Shown here: positions 20,341-31,224 of the stretch, in pieces | Position numbering within the stretch: the stretch's first letter is position 1 | How the letters are laid out: each line of letters begins with the position of its first letter | Assembly (NCBI GenBank): GCA_030247855.1 | Contig: JAPDRN010000021.1 | Span: 248,001-312,000, forward strand | Source of the DNA: Knufia peltigerae | Lineage: Eukaryota > Ascomycota > Eurotiomycetes > Chaetothyriales > Trichomeriaceae | Length of the DNA: 64,000 bases | Direction of reading: 5' to 3' | Program-made: the position numbers and the translations under genes | The notes under the pieces: generated by a model | Database searches by the model: none | The model's input: the letters and a program-made list of their open reading frames with translations, nothing else | Told to the model about the DNA's origin: nothing

Positions 20341-21692
20341 TTACCCGACCAGGTAAGCCCTTTTCATCATCTCCCGTCTGGCCGCCGGTGATGTATTCAT
20401 CGTCTTGAACGGCTCAACCGATGTCGCCGCAGTCTCAGGATCACTATCTCGGAGGGCGCAGGTGTTGCCATAGCTGACAGGATCGGTGATCTCCTTGTAT
20501 ACCTTGCGTCGAATTTCGGCGTACTTGTCGAGCAAAGAATCATCGCCGCCCTTTCGCAAGACGCCTATAAGGCAATCGGCAAGTCCTCCAGCGTCGCATA
20601 TGCCACCCGTCAGACCCATACCTGCGTGCCCCATCTCTGTCAGCTATGGATCCATTACCTAAACGTCAAACGATAACTGGGAGAGAAAGGAGAACACACT
20701 CACCGCCAAAAGGAGAGCATGCATGAGCTGCATCCCCCGCAAGTAAAGCTCTCCCTTTCCGATATGAAGTGGCCGATCGCTGATGAAGGCGATACGGGCT
20801 GATCATCTCTATCTGGTAGGCATCCTTGCTCAGGGGCTTGGGGCCAGGGAAGATGGCCTCAAACTTGTTGTGAACATTGGCCAGGACTTCCTCCTTGGTC
20901 AAATGTTCCTGTTCATTGTACGACACTCGATACAAGCCTGAGGGATCGATCTTGCCGACCATACAAAAATGATCAGGGTGTACGATGAATTGACCCCGGG
21001 CAAAGCCATACTCTCTGAACGGATACCTCACATTGCATGCCACGAGCCACTGAGGCAGGGTGAAACCTTCATAACCGAGGTCAAGAATTTTGCGCACAGC
21101 AGATCGTCCACCGTCACTCCCGACCAGGTACTTTGCTTTGATGCGCTTGTTTCCTTCAGGAGTCTCAACGATTGCTGTGATTGACTCGGCATCCTGCTCG
21201 ATGTCGACACATTTATGGTTGAAGAGTGTCTATATAGCAATGGCAACGTTTAGCTTCTCCCTAAAGGTTATGACAAGACAAGAGCTGAAGAGGACTGATA
21301 GTCACCTTTGCAGAAGGATATCGGGACAGGTGGTCCTGAATGATCCGTGCCAGGGTGTACTGTCCACATATGACGGGGTCCTTGGACCCTGGGAGTTTAT
21401 CCTCTGGCTGGAATTCGGATATCAATTTGTTGTCGATGGTGATCCATCGAAGCCGATGGTCGTAGTCGGATGGCTCCATGCCAACCTTGCGGGCATCTGC
21501 TGCAACTCCGGCTCTCTCGAGTTCGAGGACGGCTGCGGCTCCATAGGCCATGGCCCGTGGAGAATTGTCAATGTCCGGGAGACCCTCGATGAGAGTAGCG
21601 CTGATGCCTTCCTGTGCCAACAAGAGTGTCGTGATCAGGCCGACGGGCCCGGCACCCACGACGAGTACCTCGCAATCTACTGTGGTCGCCAT
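20341..21692 (-). CDS. FAD-dependent aromatic monooxygenase (PF01494 type)
   Basis: Flavoprotein hydroxylase of 397 aa, probably NAD(P)H-dependent and acting on an aromatic ring. Exons 21692-21306, 21229-20704 and 20621-20341 join in frame. Dinucleotide-binding motif VVGAGPVG is at residues 11-18. The DG motif appears as YLVGSDGGRSAVR. The third motif is LLAGDAAHACSPFGG, continued after the last intron by MGLTGGICDAGGLADC. There is no C-terminal thioredoxin-like extension, so it is the compact class rather than the phenol-hydroxylase class at 36238. It diverges from a GFA-domain gene across a 1.27-kb spacer. Its substrate is unknown. A role in aromatic acid breakdown or in a secondary-metabolite path are both possible. 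Confidence 0.85.
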
Positions 21693-22963
21693 TATTGCAG
21701 TGTTTTGATTTTAAGCGAAAGGCACTACCGGGTTCTGCTCAGAGATAGAAGTCTCACCATATTCTACTTGGAAGTAAACGATGTGGAGGTTGTGTCTTCT
21801 ACGGAGGTACCCCATGGGGGCTTTTTAATAACATTCTCCTGCTCTCATTTACCCCACTTGCCCACAATGCTCTCCTTTTGCTGTCGACGTTGGGGATTGA
21901 CTGCCGTAGTCAAAGCCAAAGTACAAGCAGTAGTAGTCTCCAAGCTGTTTGCAATAATATCAGGTGCTGAAAACAAAGTCCCAAGGCACGTGGTCCTGAT
22001 GGTGTGAGTCTCTTCCCCAATACTCGTATTGTGTACGGTACCCATGAAACACGGCGTAGTGCCATCCACGCATCCTAGTCGCCCAGTCTGTGTATTCGTA
22101 CACTGCATGGAATTCGTATCTGAGTGGCCGCAGCTGCTGGAGTTCCACGTGATCGTACTTCTTGTAATTGCACGGTTAATAAATCCTTCATCATGGTGGG
22201 CCACCAGCTCTTTTAGGCTATGCAAAAAGCAACGGCTCGCGACTCGATTTTCAGATTTCATGCTCCACGTCTACAAGTAAGGTAGGTATCTTCCCTGTCC
22301 ATCATTCTGACCTGATACGACTGATTGTGGATCCGATACATGTCTGAGTGCATGATCGGTGATCAAGCCACAGACAGCAAGTTCCACCCAAAAGGTCCGT
22401 CAGTGTACACTGGGCTGCGCTTATATGCTCGAAATACTTCACTTCCGATCCTCATCGATCAGAGTATCCGATGATAGATTCCATTGGCATGGATGAGTGA
22501 GCCGGCGAAAAGGCAGGCCCGCTTCTTGCCTGCGTTTTCCGCTCGGTTGGTTTGTCTGTAGATTTCCACTCACAAACACCACCAGGACAGCGGGCCAAGC
22601 AGACACATTCCATTCTCGGACCAACATTGGGGACACCATGATATTACAATGGTTTCAATGGTTTCTGGTCCTTTCTGAAATACATGAATATCGCTGTAGG
22701 CACTGCGATAAAGCTTTTGGAACTTGACTACTTACATCAAACACCTCGTACTCACGCTGATCTCCAGATCTTGGCAGTGGCGTACTGCGTACCCGCGTAC
22801 AGTATGATTAATATTTCTCCTCGTCTTATTTCGTTGTGTTGCTTGTCGTCATCAAAGATAAGAAGGAATTGGATTCTTTCAGATATAACTGAATCAACTT
22901 CTGTCCAGGACCAAGCAAGATAGGTTACAGCTCATTTTCCTCTTTTTCTTCTTCTTCTCCAAC
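21693..22963. promoter_or_regulatory. Divergent promoter region between FAD monooxygenase and GFA gene
   Basis: 1.27 kb between head-to-head genes. One TACTCGTA motif at 22021-22028, and CGTACTGCGTACCCGCGTAC near 22780-22800. A CT-rich tract precedes the GFA start. No gene seen. Confidence 0.45.
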
Positions 22964-23416
22964 ATGATGATCAAAGGTAGCTGCTCTTGTGGGCGCATTC
23001 AGTATCAAACCCAGGCACAGCCTTCCTCCCCGACCGCATGCCACTGCAAAACTTGTCAACAAATCTCTGGCGGTCCATTTCTTGCTTTTGTTCACTTCCC
23101 AACTGCGGAGTTGGAGTGGACAAAGGAGCAGCCCGATTTATGGTCGCGGAGTGATCTCGCCGACCGAGGATTCTGCAGTACCTGTGGCTCCAGTCTCAGC
23201 ATGGTGTATCATTTCGAAAAGGAGAAGACGGGCGTGTGTCTGGGGTCCGTGAATGAAGCCGAACCTGCCCTGCCAAAACTGGAAGCACATATCTTCCTCG
23301 CAGAGAAGGCTTCATGGTTTGTCGTTCCAGAGGACGGGGCACGACGACAGGATGGTTTTAGTGCTGAGCATGAGGCCTTGATTGCGAAGTGGAAGGCAGC
23401 GAATGGACTGAAGTGA
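22964..23416 (+). CDS. GFA (glutathione-dependent formaldehyde-activating) domain protein
   Basis: Small single-exon protein of 150 aa with the complete zinc-ligand set of the GFA/CENP-V fold: C7 and C9 (CSCG), C26, C28 and C31 (CHCKTC), C71 and C74 (CSTCG). Bacterial Gfa was proposed to help condense formaldehyde with glutathione. Many fungal members have no proven substrate, so only the fold is asserted. MMIKGSCSCG starts at the first ATG, so a one-residue shift to the second Met is possible. It lies head-to-head with a FAD monooxygenase, which might release an aldehyde or thiol-reactive product, but the 1.27-kb gap makes co-regulation only a suggestion. Confidence 0.9.
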   Translation: MMIKGSCSCGRIQYQTQAQPSSPTACHCKTCQQISGGPFLAFVHFPTAELEWTKEQPDLWSRSDLADRGFCSTCGSSLSMVYHFEKEKTGVCLGSVNEAEPALPKLEAHIFLAEKASWFVVPEDGARRQDGFSAEHEALIAKWKAANGLK

Positions 23417-23722
23417 ATGACGAACGAGCGGACAATTGGCAAAGCTGAGGGATGTTGACAGACGCGGTGACTGCGCGGTGAGAGCTTTTTTGTATGCGCA
23501 GGATGCAAACAACCATATGCCATACGCGCAAACATGGCGTCCCTTGTATTCACGCCGCCCTCATCTCTTCCTCATCTTCCATTCACTTGCCCGGATCTCT
23601 TACAATCTCTTGGTCACTTGCAATCCTGCAACTATATCCTCCTCCTCCATCTCTTTATCCTCTTTGAATTCCTTGACCCTACTACCCAACTGTCTCACAA
23701 CCTCCCATTGTCTGCTTTCAAG

Positions 23723-25069
23723 ATGCCGGAGACTTCTCTTTTGGATGTGCCCTCTTCGGCGGCTGCGTCTCATCCCAAAATCATGCGTTCGCCGACGTAT
23801 AGCATGATCGCAAGCCGCAAGCCCCAAGTCAGCCCTATTCCTCAGTCATGGGGAGCGCCGACAACTCGTCATAGCAGCAACCCCGTCGCCCGCAGCCCTC
23901 TCCAGCAGTCCTTCCCAGCTTATCCAGGCTCGACCTCCGCCCCAAGCTCGCCACCACCCATGACAGAAAGCCCTGCCCGACGCTCTCGCACCAACGAGCC
24001 AGAAGGTCGCAAGAGAGGCGAGTCCCGATCATGCTCTGTGCCCATCGTCGTCCGCAATCCTCAAGGTCAAGAACACCTAGAGGAGAATGTCAGAGGTCAA
24101 CCACGTACACAGCCTCACACTCGTGCTTCCTCCCCATCCAAGGGTTCCAATGATGACGGCAGACTCAAAGCGGACTCCTTCCACACTCGCCGATCAGTCA
24201 AACATCTGACCTGTTTCTGGTGGTGGGAAAAGGGCCACTGCCGATTCTCCGACGAAGACTGCCTGTATTCTCACTACGACACGGGACACCACACATCTGC
24301 TCCTCGGCAAGTCATTCCTGGCGAGCCTGCCAAAGCTGGAAAGTCACTTGAGCGCGAGTTGACCAAGATGGCGGTGCACAATCGTTCGAACACTTCCATC
24401 TCGTCTTTCCATACGGCCCCGATCGCACCTCATGGCAATGGTCATACCTCGACCATGACTGCCTCTTCCCGAGCTGCCTCCCCCGCCATCTCAGGTACCG
24501 ATCGCCCCCTTAGCCGTTCCACCACACCTTCGGGAGTCGAGATCAGCCAGGCTGCGCAACTCAGAACCGACAATGACTTTCTCCGCACCTTGATCCAACA
24601 GACCCAACGCGAAAAGGTCACCCTCGTCGAAGCCATAGACTCGATGAAGAAGGAAAAGAATCAGCAGCAGGCTCAGATCGAATCTCTGCAACTCGAACAC
24701 GCCAATTTCCTCCACGAGCGCGAGATCCTCCACGCCACGATCCGAAAGCTTCAAATCTCGAATCCCAACCCGGTCATGTCGACTCGTCCTCCGCATTCTC
24801 CCGCCATGGGACACGTCCAGACTCAATCTCCCTGGGGCGCCATTGGAAGTCGTCGAGTCAGTCCGATTGACAACGCACCACATCGAGCCACGAACGTTCC
24901 TGAAGCCGGACAGTATGCCAACATGTCTTACCACGGTGGCGGTGCCACTCCGTCCTACAACCCTAGCGCGATGCCATATGTCCCTAGTCCCCGATTCACT
25001 CCTGGTGCCACCGAGGCTGCCAACGAAAAGTTCAAGGATGTGTTGAGGAACCTTGGACCAGGGTACTAA
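23723..25069 (+). CDS. CCCH zinc-finger protein with coiled coil
   Basis: Putative nucleic-acid-binding protein of 448 aa, intronless. One CCCH-type finger sits near residues 166-186 (CFWWWEKGHC, then CLYSH; spacing C-x8-C-x6-C-x3-H). The N-terminal 160 residues are Pro/Ser/Arg-rich. A strong coiled coil (about residues 275-350, REKVTLVEAIDSMKKEKN and onward) follows, and the tail is Pro/Ser-rich. The frame stays open upstream to an ATG at 23534, but the extra 63 residues look like translated leader (Leu/Pro/Ser-rich), and ATG 23723 has better context (TTTCAAGATGCC). The single finger with a coiled coil resembles fungal proteins of unknown function. Confidence 0.75.
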   Translation: MPETSLLDVPSSAAASHPKIMRSPTYSMIASRKPQVSPIPQSWGAPTTRHSSNPVARSPLQQSFPAYPGSTSAPSSPPPMTESPARRSRTNEPEGRKRGESRSCSVPIVVRNPQGQEHLEENVRGQPRTQPHTRASSPSKGSNDDGRLKADSFHTRRSVKHLTCFWWWEKGHCRFSDEDCLYSHYDTGHHTSAPRQVIPGEPAKAGKSLERELTKMAVHNRSNTSISSFHTAPIAPHGNGHTSTMTASSRAASPAISGTDRPLSRSTTPSGVEISQAAQLRTDNDFLRTLIQQTQREKVTLVEAIDSMKKEKNQQQAQIESLQLEHANFLHEREILHATIRKLQISNPNPVMSTRPPHSPAMGHVQTQSPWGAIGSRRVSPIDNAPHRATNVPEAGQYANMSYHGGGATPSYNPSAMPYVPSPRFTPGATEAANEKFKDVLRNLGPGY

Positions 25070-26242
25070 AGATAGGTCTGGGCCCTGCACATCAGTGAAG
25101 CCATGAGCCACGACATACTCCGGTGGGAGAGTACAAGATCCGTAACGAATGTTCACACAAAAAAAGAAGATGACAGTTTGAATAATGGATGATCAAGTTT
25201 TGCCCGGTCTTGTGACAAATCAAACCACACATCCAGTTGGTAATTGATTCAATACCTGCCGTCCTCAGTCGAGACTCCCCCTTTCCCATTATGGGTTGTC
25301 CCAAGAGATAGGGAATCAGGTACCTGGAGATTGTCTTGTTTGCGTCGGCGAAGCAACTGGTGCAAGTTACTGAGGTCCTCCTCCTCCTCATACCAATCGA
25401 TACCAACAACAAAAAAGTGCTTTTCAATACAACGACAAATCCCCCCAAAAAAAGATTGCATTTTTTTACTCTTTCAGTCAGATTCGTCTTTTCACAGCAT
25501 ACCCTTAATATTCCGACGACAGGAACAACAACGACAGAAACATCTGTCAATCTGTCGACAACACTCGATCAATTTCTTTCTCTTCAATTCACTGGCGGCA
25601 AAAAGGACAGAAAGAAAATCATTTCTTTGTCCAAAAAGATGGTGATATCAGGTGAAGAACCGGCCAACATTTTGTAACCAAAACAAAAACAAATGGAAAC
25701 AGGGTTTTTTCTATACTGTACAAATGGTACGCTGAGGAACTTTTTTCGAATGTTGAGCTTGGATAGGTAGCTGGTATGGAAAACTGCGTCCACAAAAAGT
25801 GACCATCATCTCATCTGCAAACTTTCGGCACGCCAACAATGGTCCAATCACCCATGGAGAAGACAGATACGGAGAGGGTTTCCTCCTGAAAGCAGGGCAA
25901 AGAAATGGGGTCTCAGTATGCGAGCACAGTTTTACTTGATAGTCTTTTTTTCCTTTCTTTTAGTCATACCCCTTGATAATGATAATCATCATTGAACATG
26001 ATTTCTTTCTTTTCTGACCCTAACTACTATGTTTTAACTTTGGCAACCAAAAGAACAAGGAATCGGAGGAAGAAGAAGGAACCACACCGGTGCCTTGACT
26101 GGGTTGATATGATTGCATTCGCTTTCTCGCTCAAGGGCATAAGGTCGGTATGAGTGATACTCTGTAACTAGGTACATAGTCATGGTACCACCATATCCGT
26201 AGGTAGGTAGATCAGGCAAAAGTGGTGTTGGTTGGGGATTGT
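25070..26242. other. Convergent intergenic region
   Basis: 1.17 kb between tail-to-tail genes, T- and A-rich with long A runs (25412, 25445), consistent with 3' UTRs. No supportable gene or RNA seen. Confidence 0.5.
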
Positions 26243-28154
26243 TTAAAAAGTGCTCTGCGCCAATCTACTGGCCGCGTTCCTCGCATCAACACGATCCTCA
26301 TCCTCATCCTCCTTGATACTCGTCGCAGTGCCACTTCTAGGCCGGCCAGCGCCACCGGCATTGTTGGACGCCCCACCATCTGCTGTGCCATTGCTCCCAG
26401 TAGTGCCATCCTCGCCGGCCTCTGGAATGCCCGCGGGTCCAAAACTACCACTCATACTCCGCGTGAGGGCGTCCCTGCTTCTCGCGACCCCACTCCAAGC
26501 GTCGCCTTTGGCCCCTTGGCTGCTGGCCATGCTCACCCTCCGCACCACGGGGTGGTTCTCACGCCCCAGCCTGCTCAGACCTCCCGAGGCGTCGATCGCC
26601 CGGACGTCGGGTCTGACGGATTCCAGGGTCGCGAGGGTCCGCCGCTCCGCCTCGATCTGACGGAGGACATACTCGCGCAGAGAAAACATGAATTCATTGC
26701 TCGTACGATCGAACCACCGCCTCTTCTCCAGGAGGAGGTTGGCCGTGACGCGCTGGGTTTTGGAGCGGAGATAGTTCTCTTGGCTCATGGCCTCGTCGAG
26801 AGAGGAGATGGCTTCGTCGACCTTGTCTCGACGGACGGAGGAGCTGGATTTAAGGCGTTGGACGGCATTCTCTTTGCTGCGACGGGACGCTTCGGCCTGG
26901 ACGAGCTCACGTAGGAGTATGTGACGGTTGGTCAGGGTCTCCTTGACGATGAAGGCGTCGGAAGAGTGGTAGGCAAGGGAGTCACCCATAGTGGTGGCTT
27001 CCGCAGTGCCTTGGGCGGCGTGGTAGTCGCCACACGTTTGAATGACGCGACCTAGTTTGCGGTATGCAGTGGACAAGCCGGCGTGCGTTTCTTGAACATG
27101 CATTTGAGTCAACTTTTCGCCTAGAGAAGACTCGGCAAGACCGAGTGCTGTGCAGGGTTAGCATGACTGATACAAGGGGACTGTATTGTATACGCACATC
27201 TTCTGGACTTTACAACCTTCTCGAGCTTCTGACTGGTATCCAGCGAGCCGAGGTAGAACATTTTGACCACAGGTCGAGCTTCGTGCAGCTCTGGGGTGTC
27301 ATCGGGGGGAGGTGCGAATTGCTTCAGGACTTTTCTTCGTACACCAGTCGCAGGTTGCTTCATTCTGACAACAGGAGAGTAACCGAAATCACTTTCCACA
27401 AAGAAGACCATCTCCTCATCGCGCATAAGAACATCGTTACCGCATACACAGTTCAACCATCTTTGGATCGAGTTCTTGACTCGAATCTCATCTTCGTCTG
27501 TGCCTGCACCGGCAGACGTAATGCTTGGAGGGACAGCGGGGACGAGGGCTTCAGGGTTGGCAGAAATCAAGTGCTCCGCGAGTTTGACGAATTCGGAGTG
27601 TGTTCGACGGACATCGCGGAATTGTGTCGTTCGAAACTTGGGTAGATTGGTCTATAAGGACGGTTAGTATGCTTTCTGAGGGTGAAGGGCTGGTAACCGA
27701 CATAAACATCGAATCTGATGACTGGGTCTTTGCGCCCGGTTCTTTCTAAAGCAGTCACCTTTGCTTGTAGTCTGTACTGAGGCACTGGCTTCTGTGGCTT
27801 TCCATGATACCTTGCCGCCTGTTGGCGGGGTTGGCCTTGGGGAGACGGCTGTTGCCCTGCTGGCGCATGAGGGTCTTGTGACGCAGCTACGGATCGACTG
27901 GGCGAGTCTGGCACATGCTGTCCTTCAGCATTGTCGGTTGCGTCCGGAGAAGTACTTGTCGCTGGCTGCGAGAGGTATGGGGACTCTGGTATACTGTCTT
28001 GCGACTGACCGTATGAATGGCCTCGGATGGGAGCGGGCGATTCTGGAGACGATGCGGTATTGGGAAATCCTCTGTTGGTGCGAGGAGAGGATGAGCCCCA
28101 AGGAGAAGCCCCATGTAGAGCATCAGCCTCGGACGAGACCGCAGAGTAGTCCAT
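26243..28154 (-). CDS. VPS17: Vps17, PX-BAR sorting nexin of the retromer
   Basis: Sorting nexin of 603 aa that should pair with Vps5 to form the membrane-bending half of retromer on endosomes. Exons 28154-27702, 27651-27198 and 27147-26243 join in frame (1812 nt). The disordered N-terminus (Ser/Pro/Gln-rich) is followed by a PX domain from about residue 130: RFDVYTNLPKFRTTQFRDVR, then HSEFVKLAEHLISANPEA. After the second intron comes the helical BAR region (ETHAGLSTAYRKLG, LLEKRRWFDRTSNEFMFSL, YVLRQIEAERRTL). The tail is Gly/Ala/Asp-rich. Intron 1 uses a GTCGGT donor and a perfect ACTAAC branch point. It marks the left, housekeeping border of the accessory island. Confidence 0.92.
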
Positions 28155-28644
28155 CGTGAGTTCCGAAGTCGTAGAGGGAATGAGGTTCTGGACGTAGACA
28201 GTGATTCTAAGCTCGGGGATTGACCATGTCTGGAGAGGTGCCTGAGGTGTATATGCAGAAGGAGATCTCTCAATAACAAGGAGAAGAGGGTGGTCGGTAT
28301 TGGAGGTGGGATGTTCAGTAGGTGATCGTCTTTGGTGTGATGTTCAACAACTGCGCATCGTACTCGTAAACCAGCCTGTTGCTCTCCGCTGCGTATGCGA
28401 TGCTTCTCCAGCCTTGGCAGCACAAGCCACGGAGACGGTGCCGCTTTTATCCGTAAGACGACCTGCTCACAACTCATGCTCTTCTCGCTTTCTTGACTCT
28501 TCCATTTCAAGCACTAACCCAGGAATAATGCGAGATTCGACCTTGGTGGCGGACATGAACGCGCCAACACTGTGAATTGTATTTGGAGGTGTATACACAA
28601 CTCACGACGATCGTGTCGTGAGTTTTCATGACACATTCAGTGGC
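28155..28644. promoter_or_regulatory. Divergent promoter region between VPS17 and Zn2Cys6 regulator
   Basis: 490 bp, head-to-head. One TACTCGTA at 28361-28368. The plus-strand reading frame upstream of 28645 has no ATG of its own (it opens with GTG at 28618). Confidence 0.5.
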
Positions 28645-31073
28645 ATGAGCCCACCTGTTAGTCCGAGCGCTGAACGACAGCCAGCAACTACTCAGGCCTG
28701 CGTCCGATGTTCTGAACGTAAGGTCAAGTGTGACAAGAAAAGCCCTTGTACGGCTTGCCTAAGATTCGACTTTGAATGTGTCTATCGGCCACGAGGTCCT
28801 CGCAAGACAAGGAAACAGTCCACTCCTCATCGGGCCTTGATTCAACGCCTTAAGAGATATGAGTCTTTGCTCCAGGAACAAGGGATTGACGCTGGTGCAA
28901 GTGTTGAAACGCCGACAGCACGTAGCGAAGATGCATTGGAGCACGGCAGTCAATCTTCGACAGTAACGGCGTCTCACACGAAAACTCCAGTGCCGGAAAT
29001 CATTTCTGAGCCCGAGCAAATTTCTTCTTCACGACTTGGCCAAAATGCTGGGAATCTGACTTATCTGGAGAGGTAAGTCTTACTGCTCTGGGGCGACCTT
29101 ACTCTGATCAATAGCCAGTGCTCTCTGGACAAGGGCAGCCAAAGAGGTAAGTGCGCTCTCAGCTTTGTATCCGGATACATCAAGGCTCACTACCGTTTTA
29201 GTTTCCTAAGCCGAGCACCACTTTCGACAATGTGTCTGATCAGGAAAGCGATGATGAGAACAGTGATAGTTACAATTCTGATTTCTTGTCGGATTTTTCG
29301 GGGCCTACCCACGTCGTCAATATGACGCATCCACCGAAGGCACACATCCTCGCGCTGTGGCAGACTTTCAAGGACAATGTCGACCCGCTGGTGAAGATTG
29401 TACACGCGCCAACAGTGGAGATACTAATTCAAGAGGCAATGGCCAATCCGGACCGGATATCGCGGAGTTTCGAGGCCTTGATGTTTGCTCTCTACAGTCT
29501 CGCGGTGTTCACGTTGCAAAACGAGGAATGCGCCCAGAAATTTGGCGAGACACGACAAATATTACTGTCGAGGTACAGAGCAGCAACCAAGTTGGCCCTC
29601 GTGCGTGCCAAAGTGTTGCGCACTACGAATGTTGTTGTTCTCCAGGCTTTCATCTTCCATCTTTTCTCAATCCGAGACACGTGTCATCCTCGCACCTTGT
29701 GTACTCTTACGGCAATGGCCATGCGGCTAGCTGAAGGCATGGGTATGCATCGTGATGGACGACTTCTTGGATTGCCCCCTTTTGAAGTGGAACTCCGCCG
29801 GCGAATCTGGTGGCAGTTGAGTTGGTTCGACTCAAGAACCTCGGAGCTCATTGGCGCGAGGAAATTCCAAAACACTGCGCTCGATGGGAAAAGTCCTCAT
29901 CTTCCATCAAATATAAACGATGAAGCTCTCCTCCCAGCCATGAAGGAAACTCCAAAAGCTGCGAACCGTGTGACGACTTTGGCACTTTGTGCGATTCGCT
30001 GGGAAGTTGCAGGCTTTTGGACAAAATACGTTAGTACGAGACGTCAACAAGGGTTCGAAGAGGGCTTCTGGAGCAACACTCCCTCGCCAGACAGCATGAA
30101 GGTAAGGGATAATATCATCAATGACCTCGAGACAAAATTAGAGACCAAATACCTCCGATATTGTGATCCCTCAGAGCCAGTCCAGCTCATGGCTATGATG
30201 TTCGCTCGGGGAAACATTGCAACCATGCGGTTCCTTTCGCACCACCCTCGCAGATGGGGTTGCTCCGAGGTTCCTGAATCGGAGAGCGACTTTGTTTGGA
30301 AACTATCTACTAAGCTCCTCGATGGCCATATACAATTGTATACGATCCCTCAGCTTCGCGGCTATACCTGGCACACATCGTTTTATTTTCAATGGGAAGC
30401 ACTGGTCCATGTTCTTGACACGCTACGTGCTAATCCTCTCTCTCCGGAAAGTGACAAGGCTTGGAAATTAGTCGGTGCGACCTACGACTGGAATCCTGAC
30501 TTTGTGGGCAACAGCAAGATGCCACTGCGTGTCGCGGTAGGTGATCTCTGCCTGAAAGCATACAAGGCTCGCGAGGTCGCATTAGAGAAGCAAGGATTGC
30601 CATTGCCACCGCCGCCATGGTACATACTCAAATTCCATCAGCAAAGAGAGAAAGCAAAGCTTCGAAAACAAGATCAAGAGAAGAAAAGTCAGAGTGCCGA
30701 CCTTAGCCTGACACGGCCCCTTCACGCGTGCAGTCCCGTTGATTCTGGTCAAGGATATCCGAGACTAGCGGACAGGGGTTACACTGGCTTGCAGCAAGGT
30801 GACGCAGCTTGTCACCGTCTAGAGTCCGCATTTGTTCAAACTGTTAATGGTGAGCAGACACAATTGTCTTTGGACGACGACAAGGTATCGTGGTCTGGAC
30901 ATTGCCTCGATGACCAATCGCATGGGGTTCCGCTGGCGGTCACAGATACCCCTACTCAGAATCTCAATTTGTTACTTGATCAAGACTACAACGCGGAGAG
31001 CTGGATGAACGAGACGTTAGACTGGACCCAATGGGATACTTTGTTTGGGACTCCCGACATGTTTGGCGGGTAA
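28645..31073 (+). CDS. Zn2Cys6 transcription factor with fungal-specific MHR domain (island regulator 1)
   Basis: Binuclear zinc-cluster activator of 775 aa. Exons 28645-29072, 29119-29146 (28 nt) and 29202-31073 join in frame. The zinc cluster is at residues 19-45 with spacing C-x2-C-x6-C-x5-C-x2-C-x6-C, followed by a basic linker (RPRGPRKTRKQS) and a short coiled stretch (LIQRLKRYESLLQEQG). The middle homology region is evident from TLCTLTAMAMRLAEGMGMHR and ELRRRIWWQLSWFDSRTSE. The C-terminus is acidic with Trp and Phe (SWMNETLDWTQWDTLF), a plausible activation domain. It lies immediately beside the alpha/beta hydrolase, with convergent ends 151 bp apart. As the left-hand gene of the catabolic island it is a natural candidate for its pathway regulator; that is inference. 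Confidence 0.88.
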
Positions 31074-31224
31074 TGTTACCGCATCTCGCACTACCAAAAT
31101 CAACAGGTGCACCGTGATCATTATTTGACGCTTAGCTTCCACCACTTCTTTCTCAGATATTGCTGTTCTGAACCGAAAGCAACTTCGGCCACTAAATTAC
31201 TTCTTAAGATACGAAGTCATCTGG

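Noticed and set aside
24491..25156. 221-codon minus-strand ORF
   Set aside because: Antisense of the CCCH protein gene; no domain.
27887..28510. 207-codon minus-strand ORF over the VPS17 start
   Set aside because: Alternate-frame shadow of VPS17 exon 1; the VPS17 frame has clear PX-domain continuity.
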